Notes under the pieces: generated by a model
The model's database searches: none
The model's input: the letters and a program-made list of their open reading frames with translations, nothing else
Told to the model about the DNA's origin: nothing
In this document: piece by piece, positions 1-5,262 of the stretch
Position numbering within the stretch: position 1 is the stretch's first letter
Layout of the letters: each line of letters opens with the position of its first letter
Program-made: the position numbers and the translations under genes
From: an uncultured Candidatus Melainabacteria bacterium
GTDB lineage: Bacteria; Cyanobacteriota; Vampirovibrionia; Gastranaerophilales; Gastranaerophilaceae
Direction: 5' to 3'
Length of the DNA: 18,422 nt
Assembly: GCA_934726055.1 (NCBI GenBank)
Contig: CAKVCZ010000020.1
Location: 1 to 18,422 of the forward strand

Positions 1-42
1 AAGTAAAAATTGAGAAAGAAATTGCTTTTTTTGCTTGAGTCA

Positions 43-62
43 TCTTAACAAAAGTTAACAAA
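43..62 (-). promoter_or_regulatory. TGTTAA direct-repeat motif, site 1
   Basis: On the minus strand this reads TTTGTTAACTTTTGTTAAGA: two TGTTAA half-sites with 10-bp periodicity, the geometry of OmpR/PhoB-family regulator sites. It is also close to a palindrome (TTAAC-N4-GTTAA). The same 20 bases occur at 731-750 and, on the other strand, at 18389-18408. A regulatory role is inferred from recurrence and position. The gene it would serve would start just left of the window. Confidence 0.5.
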
Positions 63-70
63 GCAGTAGA

Positions 71-99
71 AAGTCTGTAATGATAAACATTACAGACTT
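71..99 (-). terminator. Hairpin downstream of coiled-coil gene 1
   Basis: A perfect 12-bp inverted repeat (71-82 with 88-99) encloses a 5-nt ATAAA loop, about 50 bp past the minus-strand gene's stop codon. No long U tract follows on the minus strand, so it may be an RNA-stability or processing hairpin rather than a classical intrinsic terminator. Confidence 0.55.
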
Positions 100-148
100 G
101 AAAAAATTGAGAGATATAAAAGAGAGAGATTAAAAAATCAATTTAAGA

Positions 149-652
149 TTAAGCTAAACCGAATTGTGGAGCAGAAGATTTAGCAGATTCTTTAACAGCA
201 TTGTCATAAGAGCTGTATTCATTTTTCAAAACTTCAAGTTCAGTTTCGATATTAGTTTTTCTCATTTCTAATTCTTGATCTAAGTTTTGTAATTTAGCTA
301 ATTCTAATTTTTGAGCATTAGTAGCAGCGGCTTCATTTAAGTTAGAGAAGATTTGAACAGCCATACTAGTCATATTGTTGTTAAAGATAGACATGTTGTT
401 AAGTTGTTCAGCAGAAGCACCGTTTTGCATAGCTTGTTGAAGAGCTAAGTTACCAGCGTTATACATAGTTTGTTGCATATTTTGGTTAAAAACACTAACG
501 TTATTTTTCAATCTATTAAGTTCTTCTTGTTTAGCATTAGATCTTTTTAAAGCATCTTTAATTTGATCGTTAATTTGAGTTAATTCGTAGTTTTTATTGT
601 TGATTTCTCTTTTTAATTGAATCTTTCTAGCTGCAAATAATAATAAACCCAT
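149..652 (-). CDS. Small Gln/Asn-rich coiled-coil protein (paralog 1)
   Basis: I do not recognise a named family for this 167-residue protein. It begins with a short hydrophobic motif (MGLLLFAAR). Heptad-rich helices follow at about 12-50 and 112-155, flanking a central segment rich in Q, N, M and A (about 51-110). It ends in APQFGLA. The same layout, with matching ends (MxxLxFxAR; ELxxL...APxF), recurs in the 175-residue protein at 17704-18231, so the two are paralogs. There is no clear signal peptide, because the hydrophobic start is too short. A ribosome site (TTAAGAGGA, about 9 nt from ATG) fixes the start. Nearly all Ala codons are GCT, all Arg codons are AGA, and more than half of the Asn codons are AAC despite the AT-rich background, which suggests high expression. 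The gene sits between two ~99-bp repeats, next to pilT. A role as an abundant filament, scaffold or secreted protein is only a guess. Confidence 0.85.
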   Translation of the reverse strand: MGLLLFAARKIQLKREINNKNYELTQINDQIKDALKRSNAKQEELNRLKNNVSVFNQNMQQTMYNAGNLALQQAMQNGASAEQLNNMSIFNNNMTSMAVQIFSNLNEAAATNAQKLELAKLQNLDQELEMRKTNIETELEVLKNEYSSYDNAVKESAKSSAPQFGLA

Positions 653-682
653 TTTTAAAATCCTCTTAATGTCTCTCGTACT

Positions 683-688
683 TATATA
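683..688 (-). promoter_or_regulatory. Possible -10 box of coiled-coil gene 1
   Basis: On the minus strand, TATATA lies about 30 nt before the start codon, leaving room for a ~24-nt leader that contains the ribosome site. No good -35 is visible 16-18 bp upstream. An activator at the TGTTAA motif (731-750, about -55 to -74) would fit. The box lies immediately outside the repeat. Confidence 0.4.
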
Positions 689-787
689 AAGTAAAAATTG
701 AGAAAGAAATTGCTTTTTTTGCTTGAGTCATCTTAACAAAAGTTAACAAAGCAGTAGAAAGTCTGCAATGATAAACATTACAGACTT
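689..787. repeat. Direct repeat copy 2 (~99 bp)
   Basis: 98 of 99 bases match copy 1 at 1-99. It fills most of the space between pilT and the coiled-coil gene, and ends 37 bp before that gene's start codon on the minus strand. It contains the TGTTAA motif and the hairpin. Homology stops abruptly at 788, where copy 2 alone continues a longer hairpin arm. Confidence 0.97.
731..750 (-). promoter_or_regulatory. TGTTAA direct-repeat motif, site 2
   Basis: Identical to site 1. On the minus strand it reads TTTGTTAACTTTTGTTAAGA and lies about 80-100 nt upstream of the coiled-coil gene's start codon. It has paired hexamers at 10-bp spacing, like OmpR-family operators. Binding is inferred, not shown. 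Confidence 0.5.
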
Positions 788-793
788 TCTACT
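753..793 (-). terminator. 18-bp hairpin downstream of pilT
   Basis: The arms 753-770 and 776-793 pair with one mismatch (766 against 780) around the loop ATAAA. The stem begins 22 bp past the pilT stop on the minus strand. It is the longest inverted repeat in the window. No uninterrupted U run follows, so termination may be inefficient. Confidence 0.6.
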
Positions 794-814
794 TGTAATA
801 TGAATTTTGAAAAA

Positions 815-1876
815 TTATAATAATCGTTTTAAATCATCAGGTCTTGTTGAACGTGCAAGAGCATCATCCAAAGAGATTTGTCTGCTAACATAAAGTGATT
901 TAAGAGCCATTTCAAGAGTTTGCATGCCTAATCCTACATTTGTTTGAAGTGCAGAATAAATTTGAGCAGCCTTAGATTCTCTGATAAGGTTAGCAATAGC
1001 AGGTGTAACAAGCATAATTTCTTGAGCCATTACACGACCTTTTTTAGTTCCGTCAGCTTGCAATCTAGGTAACAAAGTTTGAGCAAAAACGGCTTGAAGT
1101 GAAGATGACAACTGGATACGTATTTGTTGTTGTTGCCCTTCAGGGAAAACGTCAATAATACGGTCAATTGTTTGTGCGGCTGAAATTGTGTGGAGCGTAC
1201 CAAAAACCAAGTGCCCTGTTTCTGCAGCAGTTAATGCCAATGAAATAGTTTCCTGATCACGCATCTCACCAACCAGAATAATATCCGGGTCTTCACGAAG
1301 TGCTGAACGAAGTGCATTTGAGAATGATCTTGTGTCTTGACCAAGTTCACGTTGGTGAACAATTGATTTTTTTGAAGTATGAACAAACTCAATAGGGTCT
1401 TCAATTGTAAGAATATGTTCTGAACGAGTGTTGTTAATATGGTCAATCATTGAAGCAAGAGTAGTTGATTTACCTGAACCTGTTGGACCTGTTACAAGAA
1501 TCAATCCACGAGGTTTTTCCGCAGCTTTTCTAACGACATTAGGCAATCCTAAAGTTTCAAAAGCAGGAACAGATGAAGATATTGTTCTGAAAGCTGCTGC
1601 AAAATTGCCTCTATCTTTATATATATTAACCCTAAAACGGCTTAAACCTTGAATACCGTATGAAAAATCCAGTTCTAAATCTTGTTCAAGTTTTCTTCTT
1701 TGCTCATTTGATAGCATTGGAAATAAAAGAGTTTCAACGTCATCAGCTGACAAAACAGGTCTGTCTGTTCTTACCAGTTTACCATCAACTCTTATTACAG
1801 GTGGCAACCCTGCGGAAATATGTAAGTCGCTGGCTTTGCTTTGTACGGTTAATTCTAAAATTTCTTCAATTAACAT
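815..1876 (-). CDS. pilT: Type IV pilus retraction ATPase PilT
   Basis: PilT is the hexameric cytoplasmic ATPase that depolymerises type IV pili for twitching motility, adhesion and DNA uptake. The 353-residue length fits the family. The N-terminal PAS-like domain has ASDLHI at 15-20. Walker A is GPTGSGKST (130-138), the Asp box lies around IEDPIEFVH (158-166), and Walker B is DIILVGEMRD (198-207) with the catalytic Glu at 204. The His box is TGHLVFGTLHT (220-230). The AIANLIRE stretch (293-300) is close to the AIRNLIRE signature that separates PilT from PilU and PilB. The start is supported by AAGGGG about 10 nt upstream of ATG. No other pilus gene is in the window, so it stands apart from any pil operon here. 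It is divergent from lepA, and a strong hairpin follows it. Confidence 0.97.
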   Translation of the reverse strand: MLIEEILELTVQSKASDLHISAGLPPVIRVDGKLVRTDRPVLSADDVETLLFPMLSNEQRRKLEQDLELDFSYGIQGLSRFRVNIYKDRGNFAAAFRTISSSVPAFETLGLPNVVRKAAEKPRGLILVTGPTGSGKSTTLASMIDHINNTRSEHILTIEDPIEFVHTSKKSIVHQRELGQDTRSFSNALRSALREDPDIILVGEMRDQETISLALTAAETGHLVFGTLHTISAAQTIDRIIDVFPEGQQQQIRIQLSSSLQAVFAQTLLPRLQADGTKKGRVMAQEIMLVTPAIANLIRESKAAQIYSALQTNVGLGMQTLEMALKSLYVSRQISLDDALARSTRPDDLKRLL

Positions 1877-1938
1877 TAATCATTTACCCCTTGGTTTACA
1901 AGTTAATTTTACACAAAAATAATTTTATTGTAAATAGT

Positions 1939-1966
1939 TTTACAGTGAGTAATTTTTATATATAAT
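1939..1966 (+). promoter_or_regulatory. lepA promoter, predicted leaderless
   Basis: TTTACA (1939-1944) and TATAAT (1961-1966) are separated by 16 bp. Only 6 nt lie between the -10 box and the ATG at 1973, so transcription should begin at or next to the A of the start codon. No Shine-Dalgarno sequence is present. Confidence 0.75.
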
Positions 1967-1972
1967 GTAATT

Positions 1973-3778
1973 ATGAAATATAGAGAAAATGTCAGAAACT
2001 TTTGTATAATAGCACATATTGACCATGGAAAATCTACACTGGCTGATAGATTATTAGAAGCTACCGAAACTATAAGCAAGCGAGATATGCAAGAGCAGTT
2101 ATTGGATTCCATGGATATTGAGCGAGAACGCGGAATAACAATAAAGTTAAATACTGCAAGAATGAATTATACTGCAAATGATGGCAAAAAGTATGAATTA
2201 AATTTAATTGATACTCCGGGACACGTTGATTTTACGTATGAAGTTTCACGTTCTCTTGCGGCATGCGAAGGTGCATTATTAATTGTTGATGCTACGCAGG
2301 GCGTTGAAGCACAAACATTGGCAAATGTTTATTTAGCAGTTGAACAAAATTTAGAAATAATTCCTGTTATAAATAAAATAGATTTACCGTCTGCTGATGT
2401 TGAACGTGTAAAGCAAGAAATAGAAGAAGTTTTGGGTATAGATGCCTCACTGGCTATTCCGGTTAGTGCAAAAACGGGAGAGGGAATTGAAAAAGTTTTA
2501 GAATCAGTGGTAGAATTGATTCCTCCACCTGTGGATACTTCTGATAAACCTCTTAGGGCTTTAGTTTTTGACAGTGCCTATGATCCGTATTTAGGTACGG
2601 TTTGTTTGTTTAAAATTATGGATGGCAGTATCAAAAATGGTGATAAAATTAGATTTATGGCATCGGGAAAAGAATATGATGTCGTAGAATTGGGATATTT
2701 GACACCGACAAGAGTTCCTTGTGAATCATTAACTTGTGGTGATGTAGGATATTTTGCTGGGTCAATTAAAGAAATTACAAGATTTGTTGGTGATACGGTA
2801 ACTACTGTTGATAATCCTGCGAGTGAACCTTTACCAGGTTATCAAGAAGCTTTGCCAATGGTATTCTCAGGACTTTATCCTGTTGATAATGAAGATTATC
2901 ATGATTTAAAAGAAGCTCTTGAAAGGTTGAAACTGTCTGATAGCAGTATTACGTTTGAACCTGAAACTTCAAGTGCATTAGGTTTTGGATTCAGATGCGG
3001 ATTTTTGGGTATGTTACACATGGAAATCGCTCAAGAACGTTTGGAAAGAGAATATGATTTGGATTTGGTTACAACTGCACCATCGGTTGTTTACCATGTT
3101 CATACAACAACAGGTGAAGTTTTATCAATTGATAATCCTGCAAATTTGCCTCCTGCTGCACAAAGAGAATTTATTGAAGAACCTTATGTTAAGGTTGATA
3201 TTATAGCTCCAAATGAATATACCGGAACTTTGATGGATTTAACTCAGTCAAAGCGAGGAATTTTTATTAACATGACATACATTGATAAAATTCGTGTAAA
3301 TCTTGAGTATCATATTCCGTTAAGTGAAGTTATTACTGATTTTTACGATCAATTAAAATCAAGAACAAAAGGTTATGCAAGTATGGATTATGAGTTTTGT
3401 GATTATAAACGTTCTGAACTTGTTAAATTGGATGTTATGCTTGCCGGAGAAATTGTTGATGCATTGTCTGTTATTTGCCATAAAGATAACGCATTTCATA
3501 TAGGTCAAAAATTAACAGAAAAATTAAAAACTATTATTCCAAGGCAGTTATTTGAAGTTCCTATTCAAGCTGCTATCGGGGGAAGAGTTATCGCCAGAAC
3601 TAACATAAAAGCTCTTAGAAAAAGTGTGTTGGATAAGTGTTATGGCGGTGATATTTCAAGAAAGCGTAAACTTTTAGAGAAACAAAAGCGTGGTAAAAAG
3701 CGTATGAAAGCTGTTGGTAAGGTTGAAGTCCCTCAAGAAGCATTTATGGCAGTTTTAAGCCTAAATGAAGAAGATTAA
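1973..3778 (+). CDS. lepA: Elongation factor 4 (LepA)
   Basis: LepA/EF4 is a translational GTPase that binds ribosomes. It has been proposed to back-translocate stalled complexes or to assist 30S biogenesis and initiation. The 601 residues match the usual ~600. G1 is AHIDHGKST (14-22), the switch I region RERGITIK is at 51-58, G3 is DTPGH (80-84) and G4 is NKID (134-137). Domain II, the EF-G-like domains and the LepA-specific C-terminal domain follow, including the hallmark CYGGDISRKRKLLEKQK and KRMK stretch near 568-590. The gene has a good TTTACA-N16-TATAAT promoter whose -10 is only 6 nt before the ATG, with no ribosome site, so the mRNA is probably leaderless. It is convergent with the RpaA-like regulator gene 28 bp downstream, with no obvious terminator hairpin between them. 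Confidence 0.98.
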   Translation: MKYRENVRNFCIIAHIDHGKSTLADRLLEATETISKRDMQEQLLDSMDIERERGITIKLNTARMNYTANDGKKYELNLIDTPGHVDFTYEVSRSLAACEGALLIVDATQGVEAQTLANVYLAVEQNLEIIPVINKIDLPSADVERVKQEIEEVLGIDASLAIPVSAKTGEGIEKVLESVVELIPPPVDTSDKPLRALVFDSAYDPYLGTVCLFKIMDGSIKNGDKIRFMASGKEYDVVELGYLTPTRVPCESLTCGDVGYFAGSIKEITRFVGDTVTTVDNPASEPLPGYQEALPMVFSGLYPVDNEDYHDLKEALERLKLSDSSITFEPETSSALGFGFRCGFLGMLHMEIAQERLEREYDLDLVTTAPSVVYHVHTTTGEVLSIDNPANLPPAAQREFIEEPYVKVDIIAPNEYTGTLMDLTQSKRGIFINMTYIDKIRVNLEYHIPLSEVITDFYDQLKSRTKGYASMDYEFCDYKRSELVKLDVMLAGEIVDALSVICHKDNAFHIGQKLTEKLKTIIPRQLFEVPIQAAIGGRVIARTNIKALRKSVLDKCYGGDISRKRKLLEKQKRGKKRMKAVGKVEVPQEAFMAVLSLNEED

Positions 3779-3806
3779 TAACTTGTATAACATTTACCAG
3801 TAATAC

Positions 3807-4502
3807 TTAGATTGCAAGTTTATATCCACCGCCATATATAGTTTCAATATACTTCTTTCCGTTTGAAATTTTATCAATTTTTGATCTAAGATGTCTTATA
3901 TGTACTCTTATTGTTTCAACATCGTCATCAGGAGAATATCCCCAAACATCTTTTAATAGTTTTGATGATGGTATCATGTTTCCATGATTTTGAAATAGTA
4001 TATTAAATATATCAAATTCAATTGGCGTTAATTTTGCAATATTATCATCAATTTTTACAGAGTATGTTTCAGGAAGAAGAGTTATATTTTTATATACGAG
4101 TAATTCTTTTGTAGCTAACGATTCAGGCAGTTGATTAGAACGTTTTAAAATTGCTTTTACTCTCATTTTTAATTCTTCAATATCAAAAGGTTTTACTAAA
4201 TAATCATCAATACCAATATCAAATCCCTTGCCCTTGTCATCAATAGTTCCTAGAGCTGTTAACATTAAAATAGGCATGTTTTTTGTATTCTCGCATTGAC
4301 GAATTCTTTGTGCAACAGTGTAACCATCAACATTTGGCATCATAACATCTAAAACGACCAAATTGGGTAATTCTTGTTTTGCTAAAGCAAAGCCTTCAAC
4401 TCCGTCAAAAGCTTGAATTACTTCGTAGCCACTTAATTTTAAATTAACTTTTATTAATTCATTGATGGCAATATCGTCATCAACTACTAAAATCTTTGCC
4501 AT
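3807..4502 (-). CDS. RpaA-like OmpR-family response regulator
   Basis: This is a two-component response regulator (231 residues). The receiver domain (1-118) has acidic pocket residues D8-D10, phospho-acceptor D52 (VLDVMMP), T82 and K104 (VKPF). A winged-helix DNA-binding domain follows (about 133-231). From memory the sequence tracks cyanobacterial RpaA closely, including [14 protein letters not shown] near the N terminus, [10 protein letters not shown], and [20 protein letters not shown] near the C terminus (RpaA has [20 protein letters not shown]). It is less like RpaB. In cyanobacteria RpaA is phosphorylated by SasA and drives circadian output; no kai or sasA gene is present here. The gene is divergent from speD. 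A TATATT box lies 6 nt before ATG (predicted leaderless), and a TGTTAA-N4-TTTTAA element lies about 40-56 bp upstream, possibly for autoregulation. The family call is firm; orthology to RpaA is likely but was made without alignment software. Confidence 0.95.
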   Translation of the reverse strand: [231 protein letters not shown]

Positions 4503-4508
4503 ACTATA

Positions 4509-4514
4509 AATATA
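4509..4514 (-). promoter_or_regulatory. -10 box of response regulator gene (leaderless type)
   Basis: The minus strand reads TATATT, then the 6 nt TATAGT, then ATG (4502-4500). There is no Shine-Dalgarno. The spacing is the same as at lepA, uvrC, mnmG and the mnmD-like gene. In such AT-rich sequence this single case is weaker than the exact TATAAT boxes. Confidence 0.45.
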
Positions 4515-4541
4515 CTATTAAAAAATTTTTATTTATAACAA

Positions 4542-4558
4542 GTTAAAATATCTTAACA
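4542..4558 (-). promoter_or_regulatory. TGTTAA-N4-TTTTAA element upstream of regulator gene
   Basis: The minus strand reads TGTTAAGATATTTTAAC, which resembles the 20-bp motif at 43-62, 731-750 and 18389-18408 (TGTTAA-N4-TGTTAA) with one half-site changed. It is centred about 48 bp upstream of the predicted start, a usual place for an OmpR-family activator. It may reflect autoregulation; this is inference. Confidence 0.3.
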
Positions 4559-4706
4559 TTTCAGTGTTTTTGCTAATAACTCAAAACAACTACTACGAAA
4601 GTAATTTAACCTAATTGGCTTATTTTTATTAAAAAATTTTTTCTTTGAATATACCAAAATAAATAATTTTGTTGTAATATTTTATTTGTTACTACGTATT
4701 TTTGAT

Positions 4707-4713
4707 AAGGAGG
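4707..4713 (+). promoter_or_regulatory. Shine-Dalgarno that fixes the speD start
   Basis: AAGGAGG lies 8 nt before TTG 4722, an ideal distance. The nearer ATG at 4717 is only 3 nt away and opens a four-codon frame (Met-Asn-Trp-Gln, stop), so it is not the speD start. An upstream in-frame TTG at 4686 has no ribosome site. Confidence 0.85.
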
Positions 4714-4721
4714 CTCATGAA

Positions 4722-5192
4722 TTGGCAATAACTTCACCATTTTCAACAATAGACAAGACTGGTACTAAACAGGTGCATCTTGGAAGACATGTTTTAGCGG
4801 AATTTTTTGAATGTGATCCGAATATTTTAAATAGTCTGTCTATGATTGAAAAGTTGATGGTTGATGCTGCTCTTGAGTGTGGTGCAACAGTTGTTCAAAA
4901 ATGTTTTCACATGTTTAATCCTTATGGTGTGAGTGGAGTTGTGATTATTGCAGAAAGTCATTTGGCTATTCATACTTGGCCAGAGTTGGGATATGCTGCG
5001 GTAGATTTGTTTACTTGTGGTGATAAATGTGATCCAAAAGTTTCTTATGAGTTTTTAAGAAAAGCTTTTAATTCAAAAACCGCATCTTACACTGAATTAG
5101 AACGTGGTATTTTGGATGAAACAGATATGAAAGTTAAAGAAGTTCCATTTGTTGTAGGAACACAATCTGAACTTGATGTTGCAAATGTATAA
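4722..5192 (+). CDS. speD: S-adenosylmethionine decarboxylase proenzyme
   Basis: SpeD decarboxylates S-adenosylmethionine to supply the aminopropyl donor for spermidine synthesis. It is made as a proenzyme that cleaves itself between Glu and Ser to form a pyruvoyl cofactor. With the TTG start chosen here it has 156 residues, somewhat longer than typical class 1B bacterial enzymes. The cleavage site is E78-S79 within ESHLAIHTWPE. H84 and C99 match the conserved His and Cys needed for processing and catalysis. The start is set by AAGGAGG 8 nt upstream; reading from TTG 4686 would add 12 unconserved residues. The C-terminal tail after about residue 125 is a variable extension. The gene is divergent from the response regulator gene and is followed by an intrinsic terminator. 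No speE is in the window, so the aminopropyltransferase must be encoded elsewhere. Confidence 0.96.
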   Translation: MAITSPFSTIDKTGTKQVHLGRHVLAEFFECDPNILNSLSMIEKLMVDAALECGATVVQKCFHMFNPYGVSGVVIIAESHLAIHTWPELGYAAVDLFTCGDKCDPKVSYEFLRKAFNSKTASYTELERGILDETDMKVKEVPFVVGTQSELDVANV

Positions 5193-5215
5193 TGTTTAAA
5201 AAGTTATAAAATTTA

Positions 5216-5244
5216 AAAGGGTAGCTATTTGAGCTATCCTTTTT
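5216..5244 (+). terminator. Intrinsic terminator of speD
   Basis: An 11-bp stem (5216-5226 with 5232-5242, one G-U pair) with a 5-nt loop runs into a five-T tract (5240-5244). It starts 24 nt after the speD stop. It overlaps the presumed -35 of uvrC (TTGAGC, 5229-5234). Confidence 0.85.
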
Positions 5245-5256
5245 ATTTGATATAAT
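5229..5256 (+). promoter_or_regulatory. uvrC promoter, predicted leaderless
   Basis: An extended -10 (TG at 5248-5249, TATAAT at 5251-5256) lies 6 nt before the ATG at 5263. TTGAGC (5229-5234) is a possible -35 at 16 bp, inside the speD terminator hairpin. There is no Shine-Dalgarno, so the transcript should start at or near the ATG. Confidence 0.75.
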
Positions 5257-5262
5257 ACTGTT

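Larger units (their letters stand above)
1..99. repeat. Direct repeat copy 1 (~99 bp, cut by window edge)
   Basis: This matches 689-787 with a constant offset of 688 and a single substitution (T at 78, C at 766). It holds a T7 tract, the TTAACAAAAGTTAA motif and a hairpin. It lies downstream of the minus-strand coiled-coil gene, whereas copy 2 lies upstream of it. The pair therefore brackets the gene as a tandem-duplication unit would. The left end may extend beyond the window. Confidence 0.97.

Noticed and set aside
1..99. CRISPR array or insertion-sequence end
   Set aside because: Only two copies are seen, 688 bp apart with a gene between them. There are no spacers of regular size, no transposase and no target-site duplication.
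4686..4721. Upstream TTG start of speD
   Set aside because: There is no ribosome site before it, while a perfect AAGGAGG serves TTG 4722. The extra 12 residues include the AAGGAGG itself as coding sequence.
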